Shown here: positions 1-9,940 of the stretch, piece after piece
Numbering within the stretch: the stretch's first letter is position 1
Layout: every line of letters starts with the position of its first letter
Source of the DNA: Cognatiluteimonas sedimenti
Lineage (GTDB): Bacteria > Pseudomonadota > Gammaproteobacteria > Xanthomonadales > Xanthomonadaceae
Direction: 5' to 3'
Assembly: GCF_022808325.1 (NCBI RefSeq)
Contig: NZ_JALGCL010000001.1
Span: 1,134,554 to 1,198,553 of the forward strand
Length of the DNA stretch: 64,000 bases
The notes under the pieces: model-generated
Database searches by the model: none
Told to the model about the DNA's origin: nothing
Seen by the model: the letters and a program-made list of their open reading frames with translations, nothing else
Translations under genes and position numbers: made by a program

Positions 1-1100
1 ACCGCGACCTGATAGCCGTAGCGCGTCCACAGCGTATCGGCGAGCCATCCGCGCACCATCGCCTCGTTGGCCAGCCCTGCGCCGATGGCCAGGAATGCCA
101 GCACCAGGATCGGCCAGGCCATGGCGACCCGCCGGCGCACCGCATCGCCCAGGACCACGAGCGCACCGAACCCGGCGCCGATCCAGCCCAGCATCGCCAG
201 TGCCTGCATCCACGGCCGCAGCGGCGGCAGGTCGAGCAGGCAGGTGGCCGCCAGCAGCACCAGCGCGACCGAATACCCTTCGAACCAGCGCGCCGCGGGG
301 GCGCCGCCTTCGCGCAGGCTGGCGTAGCGCAGCAGCAACTGCATCACGCTCGCGGAAAACAGCGACAGCAGCGCCCAGATTGCCTGGCCGCGCCAGGCCG
401 CCAGCAGCGAGAAGCCAGGCAACTGGAACAGATGGCCGTTGAACGCCGCCAGCAGCAGCAGGCCGACCGCCGCGCACACGAACGCAGCCACGAACGAACG
501 CTCGCGCGTCACCGCGTACAGCACCAGCACGATCAGCGCCAGCATGAACAGTCCTGCATAGGCACCGGCGTTGAGCGCGACCGCCATGCGGGCACCGGCA
601 AGCGCATCGGATTCGCGCAGCAGCCGTGGCCACAGCGCGCTGCGCACCGCGCCACGCGCGTGCAGCTCCAGGGTTACGGGCCCCTGCCAGTCGGCGGGCA
701 ACGGGAACGTGAATCCCGCCGGCAAGGCCGGCTGCTCCGCATCCGGATGGAAGAAGTCGTAGTGGATGCTGCGCCACGGCGCGCCGGCACCGTCGCTACC
801 CTGCAACCAGATCGCATCCAGCGGATCGCGGCCAAGCCAGATGATCCAGCGCGCGCGTTCCGGGTCCGGTGGCGGCAGGATGAAATCCAGTCGCGCGACG
901 ACCTCGTGCTCGGCCCCACCCGGCAGCAGCAGGACTTCGCCGCGATGCGCGCCGGCCTTGCCGGCGAGGGGCTGGATGCGGATCGACGCATGTTGCACTT
1001 CGCCGCGGATGGCACCGACCACGCCCGCGGCGAACAGGGCAAGCAACAGCAGCAGCCCCGCCGCGAAAAAACCGTCCCGTGGGCTGTGCTGTGGCTGCAT
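1..1100 (-). CDS. 7TM-DISM sensor protein, N-terminal part (cut by window edge)
   Basis: The gene runs off the left edge, so only about 366 N-terminal residues are visible. A first membrane segment lies at about residues 10-30. A periplasmic beta-rich domain follows, with Trp-rich stretches typical of 7TMR-DISMED2, and then several closely spaced hydrophobic helices that fit the 7TMR-DISM_7TM module. Family knowledge: such proteins bind extracellular, often carbohydrate-like, ligands and usually end in a GGDEF or histidine-kinase domain, which would lie outside the window. I chose the ATG whose complement ends at 1100; it lies just after the stop of the short DUF2007 gene upstream. The output domain is unknown. 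Confidence 0.72.
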   Translation of the reverse strand, partial: MQPQHSPRDGFFAAGLLLLLALFAAGVVGAIRGEVQHASIRIQPLAGKAGAHRGEVLLLPGGAEHEVVARLDFILPPPDPERARWIIWLGRDPLDAIWLQGSDGAGAPWRSIHYDFFHPDAEQPALPAGFTFPLPADWQGPVTLELHARGAVRSALWPRLLRESDALAGARMAVALNAGAYAGLFMLALIVLVLYAVTRERSFVAAFVCAAVGLLLLAAFNGHLFQLPGFSLLAAWRGQAIWALLSLFSASVMQLLLRYASLREGGAPAARWFEGYSVALVLLAATCLLDLPPLRPWMQALAMLGWIGAGFGALVVLGDAVRRRVAMAWPILVLAFLAIGAGLANEAMVRGWLADTLWTRYGYQVA

Positions 1101-1106
1101 CCGTGG

Positions 1107-1250
1107 TCAGGCCGGCACGGCGCCAGCGAGCGCAATGGGCCCGGCGCGGCCGGCATCGCCGCGGACCAACACGGGGATGCCGGCGTCTTCCAGCGCGTGC
1201 CGCACCAGGCAGGCGTCGATCAGGTTCCACGCTTCATAGACCACCCGCAT
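1107..1250 (-). CDS. Short DUF2007-type protein (probably C-terminally truncated)
   Basis: A 47-residue reading frame starts [20 protein letters not shown], which closely resembles the first half of DUF2007 'putative signal transducing' proteins (beta strand, LIDA helix, then a second strand ending VRG). Family members are usually about 70-90 residues and continue with a GELPA-type turn and a further strand. Here the stop comes where that second half should be, and the 7TM-DISM sensor gene begins 6 bases later. It is either a real short protein or a decaying remnant. Function is unknown even for the full-length family. Confidence 0.5.
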   Translation of the reverse strand: MRVVYEAWNLIDACLVRHALEDAGIPVLVRGDAGRAGPIALAGAVPA

Positions 1251-1341
1251 CGGCCAGCCCCCCCGGGCACCAAACAAGCAACTTCCATGCCACCAACGCA
1301 GAGCAGCGGCGCGCGCGGCCACCCGGGCGCGGGTGCTCGGC

Positions 1342-1347
1342 TACACT
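1342..1347 (+). promoter_or_regulatory. Candidate -10 box for glnS
   Basis: TACACT lies 29 bases before the chosen GTG of glnS, in the divergent gap between the DUF2007 fragment and glnS. No clear -35 hexamer is seen. The expected transcription start near 1354 argues against the much longer upstream extension of the glnS frame. Confidence 0.4.
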
Positions 1348-1375
1348 GCCGACTGCCCTTCCCCGGTCCGTCGTC

Positions 1376-3178
<1,803 letters not shown>

Positions 3179-3180
3179 GC

Positions 3181-3678
3181 ATGGCCATGCGCAACTTCGC
3201 ATTGTCGTCCTGGGCGTGCATGTCGCTGGTTGCGGCCGGCTGCACCGCGCCGGACTCGCAAGCGCCCTCCGCGCGCCCAGCGCAACAGGCTGCAACGGCG
3301 ACGGAGGAGCAAGGCGCGGCAGCGGCGCAAGCGCCCCAGGTCGCGACGACTGCGGATGCACCGGCAGGACCGCCCGCACCGGCCCCTGTCCAGGCGGCAC
3401 CCACCCGCGACCTCGACAAGCTGCGCAAGCTCAAGGTGCGGACCGGCGGCCCGTTGCCGCCGCGGGTGCTGTCCTCGCCGCAGGACCGTGGCCAGGGCTG
3501 TCGCACGGATGCCGATTGCAGCAACGTCGGCGCGGGCGCAGGCAGCGCCGGCACGTCGCCCGCCTGCGGCGCCGACGACGATCGCCCCTGCCGTTGCGTC
3601 GACGGCACCTGCATCGCGCTGTCACCTGCGCTCGATCCGCCGGTCGATCCGGCGCCGCAGCCGCCGGAACAACGCTGA
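3181..3678 (+). CDS. Cysteine-rich lipoprotein, function unknown
   Basis: 165 residues. The N-terminus is a short hydrophobic signal ending in the lipobox LVAAGC with Cys21, so the product should be lipidated and exported. Residues 22-85 are Ala/Pro/Gln-rich and probably disordered. A KLRKLKV segment follows, then a compact cluster of six cysteines (pattern C-x5-C-x14-C-x6-C-x-C-x4-C) that could form disulfides in the periplasm. I do not recognise the family. It starts 2 bases after the glnS stop and its own stop shares one base with the next ATG, so it sits in an operon with glnS, the deaminase and rlmM. Confidence 0.75.
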   Translation: MAMRNFALSSWACMSLVAAGCTAPDSQAPSARPAQQAATATEEQGAAAAQAPQVATTADAPAGPPAPAPVQAAPTRDLDKLRKLKVRTGGPLPPRVLSSPQDRGQGCRTDADCSNVGAGAGSAGTSPACGADDDRPCRCVDGTCIALSPALDPPVDPAPQPPEQR

Positions 3679-4235
3679 TGCTGCTTGCGCAACTGCACCT
3701 GACACTGCCGGTGTGGGTACACGACCTGGATGTTGGCCGCGCATTCGCCAGCGACAACGACAAGGTCGCGTTGGCGATCGAGCTGTCGCGGCACAACATC
3801 GCCGCGCGCAGCGGCGGGCCGTTCGGCGCGGTGGTGTTCGACGCCGCTGACCGCGTGGTCGCGGTCGGCGTCAACCGGGTGCTGCCGCAGAACTGTTCGC
3901 TGGCGCATGCCGAGACCATGGCCTGCATGCTGGCCCAGCAGCGCATGCAGCGCTCCCGGCTCAACGAGGACGGCCGCCGCGTCACCCTGGCGACTTCGTC
4001 GCAACCGTGCTGCCAGTGCTACGGCGCGACCTTCTGGGCCGGCATCGACCGGCTGTTGATCGGCGCCCGCAGCGAGGACGTGATGTCGCTGACCGAATTC
4101 GACGAAGGCCCGTTGCCCACCGACTGGATCGGCGAACTGCAGCGCCGCGGCATCGAAGTGGTGCGCGACCTGCAGCGCGACGCCGCCTGCGAGGTGCTGC
4201 GCGCCTACGGCGAGCAGGATGGGCAGTACTACTGA
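3678..4235 (+). CDS. CMP/dCMP-type zinc deaminase (nucleoside deaminase)
   Basis: 185 residues of the cytidine deaminase-like fold. The zinc site is visible as HAE at residues 77-79 (His ligand and catalytic Glu) and PCCQC at 110-114 (the two Cys ligands). Family knowledge: such small deaminases act on cytosine, guanine, nucleosides or tRNA bases, and the substrate cannot be told from the motif. It is longer at the N-terminus than TadA, with an unusual hydrophobic first 15 residues. The ATG overlaps the lipoprotein TGA by one base, indicating translational coupling. The neighbour rlmM starts close to its end. Confidence 0.88.
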   Translation: MLLAQLHLTLPVWVHDLDVGRAFASDNDKVALAIELSRHNIAARSGGPFGAVVFDAADRVVAVGVNRVLPQNCSLAHAETMACMLAQQRMQRSRLNEDGRRVTLATSSQPCCQCYGATFWAGIDRLLIGARSEDVMSLTEFDEGPLPTDWIGELQRRGIEVVRDLQRDAACEVLRAYGEQDGQYY

Positions 4236-4254
4236 CCGCACGCCCAGGGCCGCC

Positions 4255-5331
4255 ATGCCGGCCGCCGACGCGGCCGACGGCCTGCTGTGCTATTGCCGCG
4301 CCGGCTTCGAACCCGAACTCGCGGCGGAACTGACCGAGCGCGCGGCGCTGGCCGGGTTGCCTGGCCATGCCCGGGCCGAGCGCGGCGACGGCCTTGCGCT
4401 GTTCCTCGGCGATGGCGCCGCGCTGGCGCGCGCGCTGCCGTGGCGGGAACTGATCTTCGCGCGCCAGAAGCTGCAGCTGATTGCGCACCTGCGCGGCATG
4501 GATCCCTCTGACCGGATCACGCCGATCGTGCAGGTGCTGCGCGGCTTGCCCGACGGTAGCGCCGCCTTCGGCGAGCTGCTGGTCGAGCACCCGGACTCCG
4601 ATGCCGGCAAGCCGCTCGCCGGGCTGGCGCGCAGCTTCGGCAACGCCCTGCGACCGGCGCTGCGCAAGGCCGGACTGCTGGCCGCGCAGGACGACCCGCG
4701 ACATCCGCGGCTGCACCTGTGCTTCACCGCGGGCGACACCGCCTTCCTGGCGCGCAGCGATCCGCGCGACAGCGCCCCTTGGCCGCTCGGCATCCCGCGC
4801 CTGAAATTGCATGCCGATGCTCCCTCGCGCTCGGCGCTGAAGCTGGAGGAAGCGCTGCTGGTGCTGCTCGACGAACGCGAGCGCGGCGCCCTGCTGCGAC
4901 CGGGCATGCGCGCCGCCGACCTCGGCGCGGCACCCGGCGGCTGGACCTGGGTGCTGGCGCGCCATGGCCTGCAGGTGACCGCGATCGACAACGGCCCGCT
5001 GCGCCCGCACGTGTTCGACAGCGGCCGGGTCGAGCACCTGCGCGCCGACGGCTTCGGATGGCAGCCCGCGCGCGCGCTGGACTGGATGGTCTGCGACATG
5101 GTCGAACAGCCACGCCGGGTCGCCGCCCGCATGGCGCAATGGTTTGCGCAGGGGTGGTGCCGGCAGGCGGTGTTCAACCTCAAGCTGCCGATGAAGAAGC
5201 GCTGGGCCGAAACCAGGCTGTGCCTGGACCTGTTCGCGACCCAGGCGCAGCGCCCGCTGGCGATCCGCGCGCGGCAGCTGTTCCACGACCGCGAGGAAAT
5301 CACCGTGTATGCCGGGGTCGATGGCCCCTGA
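4255..5331 (+). CDS. rlmM: 23S rRNA (cytidine-2498-2'-O)-methyltransferase RlmM
   Basis: Methylates the ribose of C2498 of 23S rRNA using S-adenosylmethionine. The protein has the N-terminal THUMP-like part (GLLCYCRAGFEPELAAEL) and a C-terminal Rossmann methyltransferase domain with motif I DLGAAPGGWTW and the conserved LKLPMKKRW block carrying the catalytic Lys. An upstream ATG at 4219 lies inside the deaminase gene. I prefer ATG 4255 because an AGGG stretch precedes it at suitable spacing and the resulting 358 residues fit the roughly 350-residue family. It is the last gene of the glnS run. Confidence 0.94.
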   Translation: MPAADAADGLLCYCRAGFEPELAAELTERAALAGLPGHARAERGDGLALFLGDGAALARALPWRELIFARQKLQLIAHLRGMDPSDRITPIVQVLRGLPDGSAAFGELLVEHPDSDAGKPLAGLARSFGNALRPALRKAGLLAAQDDPRHPRLHLCFTAGDTAFLARSDPRDSAPWPLGIPRLKLHADAPSRSALKLEEALLVLLDERERGALLRPGMRAADLGAAPGGWTWVLARHGLQVTAIDNGPLRPHVFDSGRVEHLRADGFGWQPARALDWMVCDMVEQPRRVAARMAQWFAQGWCRQAVFNLKLPMKKRWAETRLCLDLFATQAQRPLAIRARQLFHDREEITVYAGVDGP

Positions 5332-5430
5332 TCCCCACTGTCGGGCGTTCAGCGGCCGTTGCGGCGCTTGACGCCGGGTTGACCCGGGCGGGTCCAGCAT
5401 CGGCGGGTACCCCTACCGTGAGGCAATCCC

Positions 5431-6153
5431 ATGACCGGCAAGATCCACGTGTTGTCCCTCGCCCTGATCGCCGCCCTCGGCTGGAGCGCGTCCGCGTACG
5501 CCCAGGTCCAGGAGCAGCAGAAGGCGCAACTGGAAGCCCAGGATGCCACCCAGGCCGCGGCGCAGGCCAACGCGAATGCCCAGGTCGCGGTCGATGCGGC
5601 CGCCAATGCCGACGCCGTCAGCGACAGTGCGCCGACCAGCAGCACCGCGGCCGTGACCGCGGACGTCGCCGTCCAGAACGCGGCCGAAGCCGCGACCGCC
5701 GCCAGCGTCGCCTCCGGCGCCGCCGCGACCGCCAACATGGCGGCCGACGACGCCGCCACCGGCAACATGCAGACCAAGGCCGCCGCAGTGACCGCAGAAC
5801 AGGCGGCCGACATCGCCCAGGCCGCAAGCGCCCAGGCGACCGATGCCGCGGTCGACGCCCAGGTGGCCAGCCAGGTCGCTGCAACGGCGGCGGCGACCGC
5901 CCCGCCGACGCAGGACGCGATGCCCGCCACCCCGCCCGCCGCCACCGGCGAAGTCACCGTGACCTCGAGCCCGGGCAATTCGATCTCGAGCAACTATCAC
6001 GTCGACTTCGATGCCATGGACGCGAACGACGACGGCAACATCACCCGCGCCGAAGCCGCCGGCAATGCCGACCTGATGCGCGAGTTCCATGTGGTCGATG
6101 CCAACCACAACGGCCGACTCACCCGCGAGGAGATGAAGGGCTGGCTGGATTGA
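5431..6153 (+). CDS. Secreted Ala-rich EF-hand protein
   Basis: 240 residues. A clear Sec signal peptide probably cleaves after AYA at residue 24. Residues 25-190 are strongly enriched in Ala, Thr, Gln, Val and Asp with almost no aromatic residues, so they should form a long helical or coiled region. The C-terminus holds a pair of EF-hand loops, DANDDGNITRAE at 197-208 and DANHNGRLTREE at 223-234, both with acidic or amide residues at the calcium-ligand positions. Calcium binding in the periplasm or outside the cell is therefore likely. The biological role is unknown. A GTGAGG sequence precedes the ATG, and a strong terminator follows, so this is a single-gene unit. Confidence 0.85.
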   Translation: MTGKIHVLSLALIAALGWSASAYAQVQEQQKAQLEAQDATQAAAQANANAQVAVDAAANADAVSDSAPTSSTAAVTADVAVQNAAEAATAASVASGAAATANMAADDAATGNMQTKAAAVTAEQAADIAQAASAQATDAAVDAQVASQVAATAAATAPPTQDAMPATPPAATGEVTVTSSPGNSISSNYHVDFDAMDANDDGNITRAEAAGNADLMREFHVVDANHNGRLTREEMKGWLD

Positions 6154-6187
6154 TCCCCCCCGTTGCCGGCAGCGCATGTCCGGCCAC

Positions 6188-6218
6188 GACGCCCCGCCTC
6201 GCGCGGGGCGTCTTTTTT
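6188..6218 (+). terminator. Rho-independent terminator after the EF-hand gene
   Basis: A perfect 10-base-pair stem (GACGCCCCGC / GCGGGGCGTC) with a 5-base loop is followed by six T residues. It ends transcription of the EF-hand gene just before the convergent ubiquinone hydroxylase gene. Confidence 0.9.
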
Positions 6219-6221
6219 GCG

Positions 6222-7415
6222 TCATAGGCCCGCGGCGCGGCGCCAGAGGCGTTGCGTGACCGGCGGCAGGCGGCCGGCGAGCCCCAGCAGCGGGCCGCGC
6301 AGCAGCGTCGCCGCCACGTCGTCGCTGGCGTAGAGGCGGCTGATGCCGTCGAAGGCGTGCGCGGCGAGTGCGTTCTCGCTCTTGCGTTCGCGTGCCCAGC
6401 GCGCCAGGCGCGAGGGCGCATGCCAGTCGCGGCGCGTGCTGCGCGCGTCGGCGATGCTGTCGCGCAACGCGGCGATGTCGCGCAGGCCGAGGTTGACGCC
6501 CTGCCCTGCCAGCGGATGCACCACGTGCGCGGCGTCGCCGAGCACCAGCACCGCGCCGGCGAGGTAGTCGCGCACCAGTTGCCGGCGCAGCGGGAAGGCG
6601 GCGCGCGGCGTCAATGCACGCACCGCGCCAAGTCGCGCATCGAAGGCGCGCGCAAGGGCGTGGCCGAAGGCCGCATCGTCCAGCGCCAGCACCCGCTGCG
6701 CGTCTGCGTCGGGCAAGGTCCACACGATCGAACTGCTGCCGTCGGCGCAGGGCAGGAATGCCAGCGGTCCACCCGGCAGGAAACGTTGCCAGGCGGTGTC
6801 CTCGTGCGCGCGTTCGGTGGCGACGTAACCGACGATTCCGCGTTGCGCATAGTCGCGACGGTCCACTTCCAGGCCGGCAAGCCGGCGCAGCGTCGACTCC
6901 GCGCCATCGGCGGCGATGGCGACACGTGCCTGCAGGCGCGTGCCATCGTCGAGCTGCAGGCGCACGCCCTCGGCAGCGGGACGATCGTCGCCCTGCTCAA
7001 GCGCCTGCACCCGCGCCGGGCAGTGCACGCGCACGCCCGCGCCCGGCAACGCGGCCCACAGGCGATCGAGCAGCAGACCGTGCTCGACGATCCAGCCGAG
7101 TTCGGTGCGCCCGAACGCGTCGGCATCGAACGCCAGCTCGCCGCCGCCGGCCGCATCCCACACCCGCATCCGCCGGTAGGGATGCGCACGCGCCGCCCGC
7201 ACCGCTTCCCAGGCGCCCAGTTCACGCAGCAACGCCGCGTTGTCGGCGGCAAAGGCATACACGCGCAGGTCGGCCTGCCCGGGTTGCCACGGCGCTGGCC
7301 GCGTGCCTTCGACCAGCGCGACCTCCAGCCCGGCTCGGGCCAGCGCCAGCGCGCACGCGGCGCCGACCACGCCACCGCCGGCCACGGCCACGTCGATGGT
7401 GCCGCGACGGTTCAT
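6222..7415 (-). CDS. FAD-dependent ubiquinone-biosynthesis hydroxylase (UbiH/UbiI/UbiF family)
   Basis: 397 residues. An N-terminal dinucleotide-binding motif, VAVAGGGVVGAACALALARA, binds FAD. A GDAAHVVHPLAGQGVNLGLRD segment near residue 290 is the typical second FAD motif of aromatic-ring hydroxylases of the coenzyme Q pathway. The ATG at 7415 overlaps the TGA of ubiH in an ATGA, so the two are translationally coupled. Xanthomonads normally carry such a ubiH plus visC/ubiI-like pair acting on different ring positions. Which carbon this one hydroxylates cannot be read from the sequence. Confidence 0.88.
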   Translation of the reverse strand: MNRRGTIDVAVAGGGVVGAACALALARAGLEVALVEGTRPAPWQPGQADLRVYAFAADNAALLRELGAWEAVRAARAHPYRRMRVWDAAGGGELAFDADAFGRTELGWIVEHGLLLDRLWAALPGAGVRVHCPARVQALEQGDDRPAAEGVRLQLDDGTRLQARVAIAADGAESTLRRLAGLEVDRRDYAQRGIVGYVATERAHEDTAWQRFLPGGPLAFLPCADGSSSIVWTLPDADAQRVLALDDAAFGHALARAFDARLGAVRALTPRAAFPLRRQLVRDYLAGAVLVLGDAAHVVHPLAGQGVNLGLRDIAALRDSIADARSTRRDWHAPSRLARWARERKSENALAAHAFDGISRLYASDDVAATLLRGPLLGLAGRLPPVTQRLWRRAAGL

Positions 7416-8647
7416 GCCTGGGTCCCGCGGCACAGTTGCGGCACGTCCCCGCGATACCCCATCGCGCCGCCGACCAGCAGCGCCTGCAAGGCAGGCAGCC
7501 GGTCCAGCGCCAGCAATCCGGCGCTGCGCAACGGGCGCAGCAGCGGCGCCGGGTCGGCGGTCAGCCGCGCCAGTCCGTCGGAGAACGCCAGCGTGCGCTC
7601 GCGATCGGACTGCCGGCGCCGCGCGTATTCCGCCAGCAGGGCATCGGCACCGGGATCGCCGCCGGCTTCGATCAGTTCCGCCAGCGTCAGCGCGTCGCGC
7701 AAACCGAGGTTGAAGCCCTGCGCCCCGACCGGATGCAGGGTCTGCGCGGCATTGCCCACCAGGACCGCGCGCGCCGCGGTGGTGCGCATGGCACGCACGC
7801 GCAGCGCCGCATGGCGACCGCGTGGCCCGCTTTCGAGGAAGGCGCCGACGCGCCAGCCGAAGGCCTGCTGCAGTCGCGCCAGCCAGCGGGGGTCGTCGAG
7901 CGCGGCGACCGCGTCCGCATCGGCCTGCGCCACGCCATGGATGACGCCGTAGTGGCGATCGGCGCGTGGCAGCAGCGCGGTCGGGCCGTCGTCGCCGAAG
8001 CGCTCGTAGGCGGTGCCGTCCGGCGCGCGTTCGGCGCGGACCCGCGCCACGAACAGGGCCTGGCCGTAGTCGTGCTCCTCGGCATCGATGCCCAACGCCG
8101 CACGCACCGCGCTGCGGGTGCCATCGGCGGCTACCAGCAGCCGCGCCGACAGCACGCGCTCGCCGCTGTCGTCGCCGATGCGCAGCATGCGGCTGCCGGC
8201 ATCGCCCTGGCCCAGCCCGAGGAAGCGCGCCGGCCGGTAGCGCGCCAGATGGGTGAGTCCCGACAACCGCGCTTCGAGCGCCTGGCCGAAGTCTCGCGCG
8301 ACCACCACCTGGCCAAAGGCCGTGCGCCCGTAGTCGGCCGCCTCCAGCCGCACCCGCCCGAAGTCGCCACGGCGGCTGACATGGATGCGCCGGATCGGCG
8401 CGCCCGGGGCCTGCAGTTGCTGCAACACGCCCAAGGCCGCCAGCGCGTTGACGGTGGCTTCGGCGAAGCTGAGGTTGCGCTCGTCGAACACCGAAGGCAG
8501 GGCGCCGGCGGGCGTCGCCTCGACCAGGGCGACATCGACCCCGATCCGCTCCAGCGCGATCGCCAGGCTGGCGCCGACCAGGCCGCCGCCGACGATCACC
8601 ACGTCATGTCGTGTCTGCGCGCTCGTGTCCATGCCCGGCCGATCCAT
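7412..8647 (-). CDS. ubiH: 2-octaprenyl-6-methoxyphenol hydroxylase (UbiH)
   Basis: An FAD monooxygenase of ubiquinone synthesis at the inner membrane. HDVVIVGGGLVGASLAIAL is the FAD-binding start, and GNAAQTLHPVGAQGFNLGLRD is the UbiH form of the second flavin motif. The C-terminal GYRGDVPQLCRG matches the UbiH tail. Two starts are possible: ATG at 8647 and ATG at 8632 (MDTSAQTRHDVV); neither has a convincing ribosome site, and the shorter one also fits the family. It is the first gene of a two-gene minus-strand operon, divergent from the DUF6580 gene. Confidence 0.9.
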   Translation of the reverse strand: MDRPGMDTSAQTRHDVVIVGGGLVGASLAIALERIGVDVALVEATPAGALPSVFDERNLSFAEATVNALAALGVLQQLQAPGAPIRRIHVSRRGDFGRVRLEAADYGRTAFGQVVVARDFGQALEARLSGLTHLARYRPARFLGLGQGDAGSRMLRIGDDSGERVLSARLLVAADGTRSAVRAALGIDAEEHDYGQALFVARVRAERAPDGTAYERFGDDGPTALLPRADRHYGVIHGVAQADADAVAALDDPRWLARLQQAFGWRVGAFLESGPRGRHAALRVRAMRTTAARAVLVGNAAQTLHPVGAQGFNLGLRDALTLAELIEAGGDPGADALLAEYARRRQSDRERTLAFSDGLARLTADPAPLLRPLRSAGLLALDRLPALQALLVGGAMGYRGDVPQLCRGTQA

Positions 8648-8681
8648 GCCTGCCCATGCGGGTCCGCGGGTGGGGGTGCGC

Positions 8682-8687
8682 TATGCT
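8682..8687 (+). promoter_or_regulatory. Candidate -10 box for the DUF6580 gene
   Basis: TATGCT, within CTATGCTAAC, lies in the short divergent gap between ubiH and the DUF6580 gene. It gives a predicted leader of about 30 bases to ATG 8723. The -35 region is not recognisable. Confidence 0.35.
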
Positions 8688-8722
8688 AACGGTTCCGGCT
8701 CCACTACCTGCGCGTGCACACG

Positions 8723-9298
8723 ATGAATCGTCCCGCTTCCGCCACCGCTTTCGCTCCCGGCCCGCTGGTCCTGGGCGGCCTGATCGTCGTCGCCGCGCTG
8801 ACCCGGTTGCTGCCGCACCCGCCGAATTTCTCGCCGGTGGAGGCGATCGCGCTGTTCGGTGGCGCCTATTTCGCGTCGCGGCGCTGGGCGCTGGCGGTGC
8901 CGCTGCTGGCGATGCTGGTGTCCGACCTGGCGCTGGGCGCGCTGGTCGGCAACGACTACGCCACTTACCTGGGCGGTTTCAGCTTCTGGTCCGTGTATGC
9001 CTGCATCGCGCTGTCGACGCTGCTCGGCTTCGGCCTGCGCGGCAAGGTCGGCGGTGCGCGCGTGCTCGGGTATTCGCTGGCCGGCTCGGTGCTGTTCTTC
9101 GTGGTGACCAACTTCGCGGCCTGGCTGGGCTGGCCCGCCTACCCGCAGAGTCCTGCCGGCCTCGGCGCAGCCTACGTCGCCGGGATCCCGTTCTTCCAGT
9201 GGACGGTGCTGGGCACGCTGTTCTACGCCGCGCTGCTGTTCGGCGGCTTCGGGTTGCTGCGCCAGCGCCTGCCGGCGTTGCGCGCGCAGACGGTGTAA
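8723..9298 (+). CDS. DUF6580 family membrane protein (putative transporter S-component-like)
   Basis: 191 residues with about five hydrophobic helices. The N-terminal signature LTRLLPHPPNFSPVEAIALF, followed by GGAYF, is that of the DUF6580 family, which resembles the substrate-binding membrane subunits of ECF transporters. No experimentally known substrate is recalled. The next gene, only 11 bases downstream, encodes a cobalamin adenosyltransferase. This makes a corrinoid-related role worth considering, but that is inference from one neighbour. A GTG nine bases upstream (8714) is an alternative start. Confidence 0.78.
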   Translation: MNRPASATAFAPGPLVLGGLIVVAALTRLLPHPPNFSPVEAIALFGGAYFASRRWALAVPLLAMLVSDLALGALVGNDYATYLGGFSFWSVYACIALSTLLGFGLRGKVGGARVLGYSLAGSVLFFVVTNFAAWLGWPAYPQSPAGLGAAYVAGIPFFQWTVLGTLFYAALLFGGFGLLRQRLPALRAQTV

Positions 9299-9309
9299 GC
9301 ACGCCCGCC

Positions 9310-9882
9310 ATGGGCAACCGCCTCTCGAAGATCTACACGAGGACCGGCGACGGCGGCACCACCGGCCTGGGCGATGGCACCCGCGTCGCCAAGGATTCAG
9401 CGCGGGTCACCGCGTACGGCACGATCGACGAAGCCAATTGCGCGATCGGGCTGGTGCTGGCAAGCGCCGCCGGCGAGGTTCCGGAAACCATCCGCGAGCT
9501 GCTGACCACGGTGCAGCACCAGTTGTTCGACCTCGGCGGCGAGCTGTGCATCCCCGGCCATGCCGCGATCTTCGACGCCGACATCGAGGCGCTCGAGCAC
9601 GCGCTCGATGCGCACAACGCGTCGCTGCCGCCGCTGAAGGAGTTCATCCTGCCCGGCGGTGGCGAGGCCGCGGCACGCTGCCACCTGGCCCGCACGATCG
9701 TCCGACGCGCCGAGCGCGAGGTCGTGACCCTGGCCCACCATGATGCGGTGCGGCCACAGGCGATCGGTTACCTCAACCGCCTGTCCGACCTGCTGTTCGT
9801 GCTGGCGCGCGTCCTGGCCCGCGCCAGCGGCGGCGGCGAGGTGTTGTGGAAGCACGAGCGCCGCAAGCCCGCCGCGGGCTAG
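9310..9882 (+). CDS. Cob(I)alamin adenosyltransferase, PduO type
   Basis: 190 residues. Transfers the adenosyl group of ATP to cob(I)alamin, making coenzyme B12. The PduO N-terminal ATP-binding motif TRTGDGGTTGLGDGTRVAK and YGTIDEANCAIG are both present, as is the C-terminal RRAEREVV helix with the conserved Arg/Glu pair and the RLSDLLFVLAR segment. Length matches the family. It follows the DUF6580 gene closely, and the amidohydrolase gene starts about 60 bases after it. Confidence 0.94.
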   Translation: MGNRLSKIYTRTGDGGTTGLGDGTRVAKDSARVTAYGTIDEANCAIGLVLASAAGEVPETIRELLTTVQHQLFDLGGELCIPGHAAIFDADIEALEHALDAHNASLPPLKEFILPGGGEAAARCHLARTIVRRAEREVVTLAHHDAVRPQAIGYLNRLSDLLFVLARVLARASGGGEVLWKHERRKPAAG

Positions 9883-9940
9883 GCGCTCCTGCCGACATGG
9901 CGATCCCCGTCCGGCGCGCGGTCGATGGCGGTGCCTGCCG

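Noticed and set aside
1079-1375. N-terminal extension of glnS by 99 codons
   Set aside because: It crosses the divergent DUF2007 fragment and the candidate promoter, and does not resemble the family.
4219-4254. Earlier ATG for rlmM inside the deaminase gene
   Set aside because: It adds residues unlike the family, and the ATG at 4255 has the better upstream AGGG site.
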